Positions 7,112 through 15,415 of a stretch of DNA of 53,213 bases are shown piece by piece. Numbering within the stretch: the first letter of the stretch is position 1; each line of letters begins with the position of its first letter. The notes under the pieces were generated by a model, which made no database searches, was not told the origin of the DNA, and saw nothing but the letters and a program-made list of their open reading frames with translations. Both the position numbers and the translations under genes were made by a program. The DNA comes from an uncultured Lachnospiraceae bacterium. Lineage in GTDB: Bacteria; Bacillota; Clostridia; Lachnospirales; Lachnospiraceae. The stretch is from NCBI GenBank assembly GCA_900539715.1, contig UQDA01000018.1, positions 1 through 53,213 on the forward strand, written 5' to 3'.

Positions 7112-8119
7112 TTATTTTTCTTCTGTATCTGCCGGGTTCAGGTTTGCCCTGCCTACTGTAAATTCCTGGAATCCCATGTACCCCGGTGCAATGTCATATT
7201 TTGCAAACACAATAACGACCTCTCCCGCTTCGTTGATATAAAAATCCTGATTCTCTGCAATAGTCGAAAATCCCTCTATTCCCAGCAAGGCATCATCCTC
7301 AGCCATACTGCCATATCCAAAATATGCCAATGAGTCGTCTGATGCAATCCGTTCTTCTATCTGCTGCCTGATACTTGCGCTGACTTCTTCAATATAGGAA
7401 GCTCCCAAAAGCTGTTCCAGTGTCAGACGCTGTCCTGTTGCCAGATCCAGATTATAATAATGACGTTCTTCCTGCGCAGATACCCAGCCCTTTGCGGTTA
7501 TCAGCTCCAGCGAAAGGATGTTTCCCTGCTGATACTTCACATCATAATCTACCACGATATCCATTTTCCGGTCCGCCCATTCCTCCTGCGTACCTCCGGT
7601 GGCAAAAAATGCTTCTTTATAATCCGCAAATTCCTGCTTCGCTTCATCCATATAGCTGTCCACTATCTTTTCAATCTCTGCGTTGACATCGCCTGTAAAT
7701 GTTTTTTCCGTCCCTGCCTTTTCTGTTTCCTCAGTCATATCTGCAGCAGGATCTGTTTCCAAAACCGTTTCTTTCTGAATTTCCGGCACTTCCATATCGA
7801 TTTCAAAATCCCCGTCCGTTCCGTGATAAGATCGTATCGTCAGCACCTTTGCCAGCGAACCAAGCACCGGAATATCGCTGACCTCTTTCGCAAATGCTTC
7901 GCTCGTATTGACGCCTATCGTCATACACACTATGAATGCCGCTGCGGCGGATGCCACATAACGAAATATGCGCACCGTATTGTCCCTCTGCTTTTTCTTT
8001 CTGATTTTCTCACGTATCTCCTCTTTCTTTTGAGAAGCTATTGCCCGATTCACCACCTCGGAAAGCTCCTCGGGGATTTCAATGTTGTCGTATGCTTTTT
8101 TGCCATCCTCCGGTCTCAT
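7112..8119 (-). CDS. RsiV-like membrane anti-sigma factor (DUF3298-type extracellular domain)
   Basis: A 335-aa single-pass protein. Residues 1-50 are charged and cytoplasmic and would bind the sigma factor. Residues about 55-75 form the membrane helix. An acidic linker follows, and then an extracellular domain resembling the DUF4163/DUF3298 module of Bacillus RsiV (HYYNLDLATGQRLTLEQLL, then FYINEAGEVVIVFAKYDIAPG). In Bacillus and Enterococcus RsiV binds lysozyme and is cleaved, releasing SigV. The gene overlaps the end of the sigma gene by 4 bp, which is the usual arrangement. Lysozyme sensing is inferred from the family, not visible in the sequence. Confidence 0.8.
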   Translation of the reverse strand: MRPEDGKKAYDNIEIPEELSEVVNRAIASQKKEEIREKIRKKKQRDNTVRIFRYVASAAAAFIVCMTIGVNTSEAFAKEVSDIPVLGSLAKVLTIRSYHGTDGDFEIDMEVPEIQKETVLETDPAADMTEETEKAGTEKTFTGDVNAEIEKIVDSYMDEAKQEFADYKEAFFATGGTQEEWADRKMDIVVDYDVKYQQGNILSLELITAKGWVSAQEERHYYNLDLATGQRLTLEQLLGASYIEEVSASIRQQIEERIASDDSLAYFGYGSMAEDDALLGIEGFSTIAENQDFYINEAGEVVIVFAKYDIAPGYMGFQEFTVGRANLNPADTEEK

Positions 8120-8640
8120 ACCGCCGCCTCCTTTAAATTCTTCTCCATCCGATCCAATGCGCTGTAAAGACGCGATTTTACCGTACTCAGATTCACTCCC
8201 GTAACTTCTGATATCTGCTTTAACGTCAGCCCTTCATAAAAATGAAGTATCACTATCGTCTTCATCTGTTCCGGAAGCTTTAATACCTCCTCATAGACTT
8301 CATGATCCTTATCAAATGCCTCTTCCCTGTATATCTGTTCCGGAAGCTCTCCGTCCGCGCTGACTGTTTCACGGCGGTTTTTACGGATGTACTGTATCGA
8401 TTCATTCACTACAATGCGATAAAACCATGTTTTTAACGCATCCGGATTTTTCAGGTCATAGCATTTCTCAAGTCCTTTACAGATGGCGTTCTGAACCACA
8501 TCCAATGCGCTGTCTTTATCTCTTACATAGCTATATGCCAACCGGTAAAATTTTTCCTGATTTTCCAGGATATAGGAAACGGTCCGGTCATAGATATCCT
8601 GTGCCATCGTCTGCATGCCCCTTTCTTTTCTTTTCATCAT
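8116..8640 (-). CDS. ECF sigma factor, SigV-like
   Basis: A sigma-70 family ECF factor of 174 aa from the ATG at 8640. Region 2 covers about residues 20-90 (RLAYSYVRDKDSALDVVQNA, then TWFYRIVVNESIQYIRKN). Region 4 is at the C-terminus (LPEQMKTIVILHFYEGL and the helix-turn-helix TLKQISEVTGVNLSTVKSRL). The frame stays open back to 8778, but GGAAAGGAG stands 9 bases before 8640 and the upstream part has no family match. It is translationally coupled to the RsiV-like gene, so it should control envelope stress genes and probably its own operon. Confidence 0.88.
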   Translation of the reverse strand: MMKRKERGMQTMAQDIYDRTVSYILENQEKFYRLAYSYVRDKDSALDVVQNAICKGLEKCYDLKNPDALKTWFYRIVVNESIQYIRKNRRETVSADGELPEQIYREEAFDKDHEVYEEVLKLPEQMKTIVILHFYEGLTLKQISEVTGVNLSTVKSRLYSALDRMEKNLKEAAV

Positions 8641-8745
8641 ATAGACGCTCTCCTTTCCAAAAAAGTCTAGACCCTCTGCAAAAAATACCTCAAAAAAAGT
8701 GTGTGCCTTTGCGCTCAAATTCTGCCGCCAGAAAATATATACCGT

Positions 8746-8762
8746 GAGAAACACAGTTTCTC
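8746..8762. promoter_or_regulatory. Perfect dyad upstream of the SigV-like gene
   Basis: A 17-bp sequence with 7-bp arms, GAGAAAC and GTTTCTC, around ACA, about 110 bp upstream of the start at 8640. AT-rich -10-like sequence follows on the minus strand. It could be an operator or part of the sigma operon promoter; the assignment is uncertain. Confidence 0.3.
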
Positions 8763-8822
8763 CTTCGTGCGGGTTCACATAATCATGTTTTTATTTTCCA
8801 GAATAAACTTCCCTATGAAATC

Positions 8823-8853
8823 AAGAAACCGGACAGAATAGCTTCCGTCCGGT
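8823..8853 (-). terminator. Terminator after the second anti-sigma gene
   Basis: On the minus strand a 7-bp GC-rich stem (ACCGGAC 8828-8834 with GTCCGGT 8847-8853) directly follows the gene ending at 8869, with a moderately T-rich tail. Confidence 0.5.
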
Positions 8854-8868
8854 CCTTTATCGCTGAAT

Positions 8869-9642
8869 TCATATTCCAAATTCCACATAAATGACAGCTG
8901 CGCCCGCGCCGTCTTTATTATGTTCCTCACAGGGGATGCCTATCCGATACTGTCCGCTTTCCAGCGGCCCGTAAATACTCTCCAGATTCCAGCTCTTTTC
9001 TAAAGACTCACCCGGCTTAAGCTCATATGCAGGATCATCCCAGTTAACCTCTTTTACCGGTGCGACCTCCTGCCATCCGTCTTCCGTAAGACATTCCAGA
9101 TAATATCTTGTACCGAAAACAATGGTATTCTCCGTATCTTCACTTATCAGCGTACAGGTCAGCGTCCCGTCAGCTGCCTGTATCCCGGAAGCAGACACCT
9201 TTGCCGCCGGAATTTCCATTGTTTCTGTCTGCACACTCCGCAGAGATTCCTCTTGTCCCCCCCCGAGCATCCGGTCTTCGGTATCTGAAATCTTTTTCTC
9301 CGCACTATAGGCAGACGGCTCTGCAGCTTCGGGCATCTCCTTCGCCATTTTGGGCGTTGCTTCCACACCTGAATCCATTGCCGCCTCCGGCGCTGCGATA
9401 TCCTCTGTCTTTGCCTCAAAGGGAGCGATCGCCGCCCCTTCGTCCATAACCCATACGGCGACTGCCAGACACGCCGCCAGCCCTGCAAACGCCGCTGCCC
9501 TCTTCTGCCAGCGCATCGGAACCGTCTTGGCCTTTTTCCCCGGCTTTTCAGCCGCCTTCTGCGACGTAATATCCGCCGCCTCCATTATATATCTGTCATC
9601 GATATATCCAATCGCATCCAAAAGCTTCCCGCTTCTTTTCAC
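8869..9642 (-). CDS. Putative membrane anti-sigma factor with C-terminal Ig-like domain
   Basis: A 257-aa protein coupled by a 4-bp overlap to the ECF sigma gene upstream, which is the main argument for an anti-sigma role. Residues 1-45 are charged and cytoplasmic, about 47-66 form one membrane helix (AAAFAGLAACLAVAVWVM), and a long Ala/Glu/Pro-rich linker follows. The last ~110 residues resemble a bacterial Ig-like fold (CTLISEDTENTIVFGTRYYL, then LKPGESLEKSW and SGQYRI). The N-terminus begins LLDAIGYIDDRYIMEA, a block common in Clostridial proteins of this kind. No zinc-binding anti-sigma motif is visible. Confidence 0.7.
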   Translation of the reverse strand: MKRSGKLLDAIGYIDDRYIMEAADITSQKAAEKPGKKAKTVPMRWQKRAAAFAGLAACLAVAVWVMDEGAAIAPFEAKTEDIAAPEAAMDSGVEATPKMAKEMPEAAEPSAYSAEKKISDTEDRMLGGGQEESLRSVQTETMEIPAAKVSASGIQAADGTLTCTLISEDTENTIVFGTRYYLECLTEDGWQEVAPVKEVNWDDPAYELKPGESLEKSWNLESIYGPLESGQYRIGIPCEEHNKDGAGAAVIYVEFGI

Positions 9643-10199
9643 AGCTCGATTCCCTCTTTCTCAAGATGTTTCTTCAGCCTGCCGCGCAGACGGAACAACT
9701 GAGACTTCACCTTACTTTCGCTTATATCCATAGCATCCGAAATCTCTTTTATCGCATCCGCATAAAAATAACGGCGCACAAATATCCTTCGGGTCTCTGC
9801 ATCCAGCTCCGCCAAAAAGCGGTCGATAGCCGCAGCAGTCTCTCTGCCCTCTATCTCCTCTTCCACACTTTTACCGGAAGGCAGACATTCCTCCAGTTCC
9901 ATAAGAAGCAGCTCCGTTTCCCCGCTCCCACGCTTCTGCGCATGGTTCATCCGGTATTTGCTGATGGAAAGATTGCGTACTATCTTTGCCAGAAATGCCG
10001 ACAGATGGTCGGGACGTTTCGGAGGCATCGTATCCCATGCCCGCATCCATGTATCATTGACACATTCCTCACAGTCCTCATCATTTCGTAAAATATGGAT
10101 TGAAATGCTGCGGCAGTAGTTCCCATACTTTCTGTCTGTCTCTGTAATCGCCTCTTCTCTGCGCTCCCAGTAAAGGTCGATAATTTTTCCGTCCTCCAT
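9639..10199 (-). CDS. ECF sigma factor (second ECF module)
   Basis: A 186-aa sigma-70 ECF protein from the ATG at 10199, which has AGGAGGAG about 6-7 bases upstream; the frame stays open to 10262 without a better start. Region 2 includes YGNYCRSISIHIL, CEECVNDTWMRAWDTMPP and LSAFLAKIVRNLSISKYR. Region 4 includes LDAETRRIFVRRYFYADAIK and the helix-turn-helix ISDAMDISESKVKSQLFRLR. It overlaps the downstream membrane protein gene by 4 bp. The ferritin-like gene is divergently transcribed from the same 117-bp region, so co-regulation is possible. Confidence 0.88.
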   Translation of the reverse strand: MEDGKIIDLYWERREEAITETDRKYGNYCRSISIHILRNDEDCEECVNDTWMRAWDTMPPKRPDHLSAFLAKIVRNLSISKYRMNHAQKRGSGETELLLMELEECLPSGKSVEEEIEGRETAAAIDRFLAELDAETRRIFVRRYFYADAIKEISDAMDISESKVKSQLFRLRGRLKKHLEKEGIEL

Positions 10200-10238
10200 C
10201 AAGAACTCCTCCTCATCTTTTTCAACGCATTCTCCCCC

Positions 10239-10261
10239 TGTCCGGTTGCAGTTCCCGGACA
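10239..10261. promoter_or_regulatory. Inverted repeat upstream of the second ECF sigma gene
   Basis: Arms TGTCCGG and CCGGACA (7 bp each) enclose 9 bp. The minus-strand reading contains GGGAACT, similar to the -35 element of many ECF promoters, but no matching -10 is evident. It may be an operator or an mRNA leader hairpin. Confidence 0.3.
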
Positions 10262-10316
10262 TATTTTTATTCTTATCCGACTATATATAGATAAATCGCT
10301 TTTTAAGGAATCTGTT

Positions 10317-10865
10317 ATGTTCACTTTCACTTCTTTTTCCGACCCTGCGTCGTATCCGCCTTTAAAGGTAGAACGTCCCAACCCCGAATACGCCGCCCAG
10401 ATGCTCGCCAACGCGGCCAGCTGCAACTCAGAAATGACCGCCATAAGCATGTACCTTTATGATTCAGTCGTCCTTTCCGAAAATGCCGCTGAAATATCCA
10501 ATGCTTTAAAAAAAATGGCAGTCGTCGAAATGCATCATCTGGACATTTTTTTACATCTGGCATTCCTGCTGGGCGCCGACCCCCGGCTCTGGTCTCAGTC
10601 CGGAAACCGTCCCTGCTACTGGTCTCCCGCCTGCGGGCGCTATTTATGCAAACCCATCCCGATACTCGAACATTCGCTCCAGACTGAACAGGACACTATC
10701 CGGCAGTACCGCTCTCAGGCGTGCCACATCCGCGACGCCTATATCGCAGACCTGCTAAACCGCATCATTCTGGATGAGCAGGTCCATGTACAGATTTTAA
10801 AAGAGCTTTTGGACCGGGAATCCTGCCGCAGAGAAAATCCCTGCCGCCGGATGCAGCAGCCTTAA
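10317..10865 (+). CDS. Ferritin-like domain protein
   Basis: A 182-aa four-helix-bundle type protein related to the bacterioferritin/rubrerythrin superfamily. Candidate di-metal ligands are Glu in the first helix (SEMTAISMYLYD), ExxH-like VVEMHHLDIF, Glu in the third helix (EHSLQTEQDTI) and DEQVH in the fourth. The phrase FLLGADPRLW recalls bacterioferritins. Extra cysteines lie in the middle (CYWSPACGRYLC), which is unusual. AAGGAAT precedes the ATG. The stop codon overlaps that of the convergent gene at 10862. Whether it stores iron, scavenges peroxide or is a spore-associated Mn-catalase relative cannot be decided here. Confidence 0.7.
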   Translation: MFTFTSFSDPASYPPLKVERPNPEYAAQMLANAASCNSEMTAISMYLYDSVVLSENAAEISNALKKMAVVEMHHLDIFLHLAFLLGADPRLWSQSGNRPCYWSPACGRYLCKPIPILEHSLQTEQDTIRQYRSQACHIRDAYIADLLNRIILDEQVHVQILKELLDRESCRRENPCRRMQQP

Positions 10866-11479
10866 AACGTGCCTATCCCTATCCCCCGGGAGGACACCAG
10901 AAAAATAAACCACGCTATGCTACCGATAATCCCGATGAGCGCCGTCAGCAGAATGATTCCCGTCCGCTTTTTGGCAACCGCGCGCGCCACGCCCGCAAGA
11001 AGCAGCACAAGAGATGTCGCTGCGACCGCGATGAACAGCCATACAAATAAAAATCCGTACAGCCCCGCCTGGTCAATAGCCAGCGCGACAAACGTCACGA
11101 GCATCACAAATTCGACCGTGCGCCACAAAAACCGCACTTCTTTGTGCCGCTCCTGCCGCGCCTGTGTACGGCGGTCTTTTTTATCCTGTTTTTCCTCATC
11201 CCTGCGCCGGCGCGCCTCTTCCCGCTCCTGCCTGCGCTGTTCCCTGCGGGACAGCCGGATCTCAGGGGCTTCCTCGTGCAAAGCCTCTGCATCCTCCTCT
11301 TTGTTCAGCGCCTCCCGCGCCAACGCTCCCGCATCGCGGCTCTGCCGCCAGTTGGAGGCAGATGCGTCCGCTGCGGACACCGGCAGGCTCTCCTGCCCGG
11401 CTGCTTCAAACTGTTTTTCCTCTGTTTCCTCTGGAATCTCCTGATTCTGTCCCTGTATTTCCAAATTTTTTTCTTCCAT
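10862..11479 (-). CDS. Hypothetical membrane protein with charged N-terminal region
   Basis: I do not recognise a named family. The 205-aa protein has a Glu/Gln-rich N-terminus, a strongly basic and acidic coiled-coil-like stretch at about residues 75-112 (LSRREQRRQEREEARRRR), and then three hydrophobic helices (about 118-135, 140-168 and 174-198). The C-terminus is glycine-rich. It could be a membrane protein with a cytoplasmic coiled coil. It is monocistronic on the minus strand, convergent with the ferritin-like gene. Confidence 0.65.
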   Translation of the reverse strand: MEEKNLEIQGQNQEIPEETEEKQFEAAGQESLPVSAADASASNWRQSRDAGALAREALNKEEDAEALHEEAPEIRLSRREQRRQEREEARRRRDEEKQDKKDRRTQARQERHKEVRFLWRTVEFVMLVTFVALAIDQAGLYGFLFVWLFIAVAATSLVLLLAGVARAVAKKRTGIILLTALIGIIGSIAWFIFLVSSRGIGIGTF

Positions 11480-11552
11480 TACAGCTTCCTCTTTTTCTCT
11501 TCCCGGTTAAGGCAAGTATACCGCCTTTCAGGCCATTCGTAAAGCAACGGTT

Positions 11553-11602
11553 AAAAAAAGGACATCTTCAACGCCCTCCCGCGCATTCTGATGTCCCTTT
11601 TT
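11553..11602 (-). terminator. Terminator after the GH16 gene
   Basis: On the minus strand AAAGGGACATC pairs with GATGTCCTTT, followed by TTTT, 12 bp past the GH16 stop. It ends the permease-permease-GH16 operon. Confidence 0.7.
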
Positions 11603-11613
11603 CGTCTATATTT

Positions 11614-12913
11614 TTATCCTCTTTCAAAAACCCACTCATCATTCAGCACCGACGGATTTTCCCAGCTCCACTGAATAACCGGTGCGCCGTCGGAAACCGC
11701 AGCGTCCTTTACACAGAGCGCTTTTCCGCTCAATGCGGAAATGAGCTTAAATCTTCCATTTTCTGTCGGCACGACATACCATTTCTGATTGATGCCTCCG
11801 TGATAATCGTATTGCGTGACTGCCGTCCCGTTTTCCGTCACATTCCGGTCCGCCGTCAGGTCTGCTGATTTTCCGTTCTGCCTGCTCAAAATACTATATG
11901 TTCCATCATAGTTTCTCTTTAACAGCCAGCTCGTTTCCCTGCCTCTGCCGGATGTCTGTATCAGCTGCGACGCATTTTCATCGTTCCCCTGTACGACCGC
12001 CAGCGCTTTGCCGCTTTCTGCGTTCACCAGATGATAGACTCCGTCTGTCGGGGCTCCCGCAAAATCACTGTTATAATACGTCCTCACATAATCAACCAGA
12101 AATGGAGATGGCAGAAATGCTTCGTTGGGATGTCCCAGGTGCCCTTCAAGGCTCAATACCATATGCCGCGACAGCTCAACGAATGAATCCCAGGACGAGC
12201 TTCTTTCCCATGCCAGCCTTCCGTCAAAATAAAACTTCATTTTGCCGTTGCTGCGCTCCAGCCCGTAGGTATGGTAATCCGCACTGATGTCCGCAAGTCC
12301 CGTGTTCCATCTATTCTGTCCCACCTGTAAATGAACGGACGGACTCTGTTTCCAGATATGGAGTGTGCTCGTCAGCTTTGAGTAATCAAACGTTTCCATT
12401 ATATCGATTTCAGGGTTCGGATTCATCGCCCAGTTTAACGGCGACGACTGCATCCATATGGCACTCAGCACGTTTGCCCGCTTATCCAGCGCTTTTGCCC
12501 TCACTTCCACATAACTGTCCGTTCCCGGCACTTCAAACTTTGACTCCACTGCCCCCGCAGTAAACAGCTTTCCGTTCCGCTCTTCCTTTTTTGCCTCCAG
12601 CACCAGATTTCCGTTTTCCACCTTCACATTATCCGGAGAAAACGCCAGCTCGCCCGTCACATCATACCAGATGCCGTTGTTCCACTTTGAGCTGTCCAAC
12701 CCGCTCCCCGAAAACTCATCCGATGCCGCAGGCAAAAGTGTCCAGTTCCCCCCTGCGGGCGGCGCAGCATTTACCGCCAGCTTTGGTCCCCCGACCAAAA
12801 GCAGCGCCGCTGCGCATCCTGCTGCGGCTCCCCCCAGTGGAGTCCGGCGCGGTGCCCCTCCCTGCTGCGCCTCCCGCCACTTTTTTCATTACCGCCTTCT
12901 TTCTTTTCGTCAT
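11614..12913 (-). CDS. Secreted GH16 beta-glucanase with ricin-type lectin domain; apparent frameshift in signal peptide
   Basis: The mature part is clear. A GH16 domain (about 260 aa) has the catalytic motif EIDIME, and a ricin-type lectin follows with QKW and DEW repeats. It should cut beta-1,3 or mixed-linked glucans outside the cell. The main frame begins at 12798 only with a TTG lacking a ribosome site, in the middle of a hydrophobic signal-peptide core (AAALLLVGGPKLAVNA). An ATG at 12913 with a good AAGGAGGG starts a basic n-region (MTKRKKAVMKK) in another frame. Removing one base, in A6 at 12881-12886 or G6 at 12830-12835 (minus-strand reading), joins them. It is the last gene after two sugar permeases. 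Confidence 0.82.
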
Positions 12914-12985
12914 TCTTTATAGCCCTCCTTTTGTACAGCTTTTCCACATAAACAGGAAACTCCCCCTCGGTTATCCACACTGTCC

Positions 12986-14350
12986 TCAGCCTTTTACACC
13001 GGACGCCACAATGCTCTGTTTTAACTGCTTCGAGAACAAAATCGACAACAGGATGACCGGCATAACGGTTACGACTGCAAGTCCCATCAACGCATTCTGC
13101 TTTGTTCCCGCATTGTTGGAAATATTATAAAGAGCCACGTTCAACGTCCACAGCTTCTGATCCTCCGTTACCAGCCATGCCCAGAAGAAATCGTTCCAGT
13201 TTCCGATGAACGTCTGAAGCGCTATCAAAGAAATGATTGGCTTTGACAACGGCATGCATATCCTTTTATACAGGTAAAAGCTTCCTGCGCCGTCCAGCTT
13301 TGCCGCTTCAAAATAGCTTCCCGGTATCTGATCGAAAAATCCTTTGTAAAGATATACATAAAATCCATATGGATACAGGAACGGAAGCAACAGCGCAGCA
13401 TAGTTGTTGTACGCTCCCATTTCCCGGTACATGATGAGCTGCGGCAGCATGATACTCGCAAACGGCACCATCATTCCTCCCAGAAAGAACAGAAGAACCG
13501 CCTTTCCCGCCCGCTCTGAAAGCTGTCTGCTTATCACAAACGCGCAGACGGAGCAAAGGATGACCTGAGCGACCATCGCAAATCCTATCACAATAATACT
13601 GTTTAAAACGAAGGTCATAAATCCAAGCTTCACTATCCGTTCGCTCTTCGGATAGATATAAGCCGGCATCTGAAGATAATATTTAAAACTTTCCAGATTC
13701 AGGAGATTATTTACTTTATCCCCCACGCTCGCCAGCCTTCCTGTCGTCTGGTATTTTTCAGAAAGCAGGGATGCAACCGTTTCTCCAAACCGGTTATCCA
13801 GCCCCTGCGGCGGCTCCTTGCCGATACCTGCTGTATCAAATTCATATCCTATGGACTCTGCCGCGCGTACATAGCGGTCGCCGTGCAAAAGCACCTCGCT
13901 CTTAATGGCAGTGCTTTTATAAATGCCATAATCCCGTTCCATCTGGAGCTTCATCTGATGCGCTCTGGAATGGAATACCGTCACTCCGTCCTTTACGCCA
14001 TACACATGGATCTCCATGATGGAATCGTCCGCCATTTTGAAATTCGTCCCGAACATCGTCAGGATATTATCCCGTAAAACGGTGTCCTTGAATTGACTGT
14101 CATCTGTAAATTCCATTCCGGAATAATCCAGCACAACTGACAGACTGTTTGCCGATGCCGGTAAGAGTTTCGGCGGAACCTCATATATTTTTGCATTATC
14201 CTTCATAGAACTTGAAACTGCAAACAGCATCGGATAGACCATCAGCGCCGCAAACAGAAGGGAAATCACTACTGCCGTTATCTTCAGTCCGCGTTCCGAC
14301 CTGCCGCAGCGGATCCTGTTTTTTTTCTCTGCTTTTTTCATATCCCTCAT
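12986..14350 (-). CDS. Carbohydrate ABC transporter permease (CUT1, MalG-like) with large extracytoplasmic insertion
   Basis: The 454-aa protein is far longer than the usual ~280 aa. TM1 is at about residues 24-44. An insertion of roughly 190 aa lies before the conserved permease core, which resumes at about 243. The EAA loop is intact (EAAKLDGAGSFYLYKRI, then MPLSKPI). The core imports a sugar together with the partner permease, whose gene overlaps by 4 bp, and the binding lipoprotein encoded divergently. No ATPase gene is in the locus, so a shared MsmX-type ATPase is likely. The insert recalls the MalF P2 loop, which contacts the binding protein, although it sits here in the MalG-type subunit. 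Confidence 0.9.
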   Translation of the reverse strand: MRDMKKAEKKNRIRCGRSERGLKITAVVISLLFAALMVYPMLFAVSSSMKDNAKIYEVPPKLLPASANSLSVVLDYSGMEFTDDSQFKDTVLRDNILTMFGTNFKMADDSIMEIHVYGVKDGVTVFHSRAHQMKLQMERDYGIYKSTAIKSEVLLHGDRYVRAAESIGYEFDTAGIGKEPPQGLDNRFGETVASLLSEKYQTTGRLASVGDKVNNLLNLESFKYYLQMPAYIYPKSERIVKLGFMTFVLNSIIVIGFAMVAQVILCSVCAFVISRQLSERAGKAVLLFFLGGMMVPFASIMLPQLIMYREMGAYNNYAALLLPFLYPYGFYVYLYKGFFDQIPGSYFEAAKLDGAGSFYLYKRICMPLSKPIISLIALQTFIGNWNDFFWAWLVTEDQKLWTLNVALYNISNNAGTKQNALMGLAVVTVMPVILLSILFSKQLKQSIVASGVKG

Positions 14351-15216
14351 CCCTTCTCCGACTTTTCAAAATGCATCTGGACCATCGTCAGGATCGCTAT
14401 AACAAACATCAGCACGACTGATGCCGCCGAACCTCTTCCATAGTTCAGGTCCTGATTAAACGAGTTATAAATGAAAATACCCTGCGTTGTCGATGCTCCG
14501 CTTGGTCCGCCCGAAGCGTACATATAAGGTGCATCCAGAAGCTGCATCGTCGTTATCAGACACATGATCAGCTGAATAAATACCATAAAGGAAATATTAG
14601 GCAGGATAATATACCAGATACGTTTAAATCCCGTACATCCGTCCAGTGCCGCCGATTCCATGATATCCGATGACACGCCCTGTATCGCAGACAGATATAA
14701 AAGCACTGTCAGACCGCCTCCGAGAACTCCCGGAAAGATAATACAGAACTTTACCAGATTCGGATCGCTCAGCCACGCCTGAGGCTCTCCTCCGAAAAAC
14801 TTCACTATCTGATTTGCCACGCCGTAATCCGGGTGCCATATCCATTTCCATATAATAACGTTTACGGAAGTCGGGATGAGCGCCGGCAGGATGTAAAGCG
14901 TTGTCAGACATTTCTGGAGTTTTACAAGCTCGTTGAGCAAAAGCGCCTGTATCAGCGGTATAAAAAAGCACATTGCCAGCTGCAGCAGCAGAAAAATAAA
15001 TGTGTTTTTCCACGAATCCCAGTAAAACTGCATCTGGAACATCCCTTTGTAATTTTCAAGCCCCACGAATTTCCCCGGAGGGTTGATCGGGTCATACTTA
15101 AACATGGAAATGTAAAAGGCGCTGAGGATAGGATAATATTTCAGCCAGACCGTACACGCCATCGGTATCAGCAGGATACACCACGGCATTATCTTCTTTT
15201 TCATCTTATAGCTCAT
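14347..15216 (-). CDS. Carbohydrate ABC transporter permease (CUT1, MalF-like)
   Basis: A 289-aa membrane protein with six predicted helices, the first at about residues 10-30. The EAA-type loop is MESAALDGCTGFKRIWYI, followed by LPNISF. It pairs with the MalG-like permease downstream (ATGA overlap). AAGGAGG precedes the ATG. Promoter candidate: TTTCAA, 16 bp, TATACT at 15252-15279 on the minus strand. It is divergent from the solute-binding lipoprotein gene across a 259-bp control region. Confidence 0.92.
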   Translation of the reverse strand: MSYKMKKKIMPWCILLIPMACTVWLKYYPILSAFYISMFKYDPINPPGKFVGLENYKGMFQMQFYWDSWKNTFIFLLLQLAMCFFIPLIQALLLNELVKLQKCLTTLYILPALIPTSVNVIIWKWIWHPDYGVANQIVKFFGGEPQAWLSDPNLVKFCIIFPGVLGGGLTVLLYLSAIQGVSSDIMESAALDGCTGFKRIWYIILPNISFMVFIQLIMCLITTMQLLDAPYMYASGGPSGASTTQGIFIYNSFNQDLNYGRGSAASVVLMFVIAILTMVQMHFEKSEKG

Positions 15217-15251
15217 GTAAAAGCTTACCTCCTTGCATCAGATTTACTTTC

Positions 15252-15279
15252 AGTATAAAATCAGACGCTTTTGTTGAAA
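15252..15279 (-). promoter_or_regulatory. Candidate promoter of the permease-GH16 operon
   Basis: On the minus strand TTTCAA (15274-15279), 16 bp, TATACT (15252-15257), about 36 bp before the permease start. Confidence 0.5.
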
Positions 15280-15300
15280 ATAAGCGCATCATCCCTCCAT

Positions 15301-15353
15301 GTCACATATCTTAACCTTTTCTCTCATCTTACGATGACCTTAAAATATGTGAC
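15301..15353. promoter_or_regulatory. Inverted operator-like pair in the divergent sugar-locus control region
   Basis: GTCACATAT (15301-15309) and its exact reverse complement ATATGTGAC (15345-15353) lie 44 bp apart, centre to centre. The match extends to 13 of 14 bases (GTCACATATYTTAA). The position, between the two divergent promoters, suits the AraC-type regulator encoded at 18960. Confidence 0.55.
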
Positions 15354-15386
15354 CTTTTTATAGTAAAACCCGTTAAATTTGGTACA

Positions 15387-15415
15387 TTTCCATAAAGCAT
15401 GATTTCTGTTAATAT
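15387..15415 (+). promoter_or_regulatory. Candidate promoter of the solute-binding lipoprotein gene
   Basis: TTTCCA (15387-15392), 17 bp, TAATAT (15410-15415). The -10 lies inside a 15-bp perfect dyad (CTGTTA-ATA-TAACAG, 15406-15420). Confidence 0.5.

Noticed and set aside
12971..12979. Perfect DnaA box TTATCCACA between the permease and GH16 genes
   Set aside because: Single isolated copy; a 9-mer is expected by chance in a chromosome. Not interpreted as an origin element.
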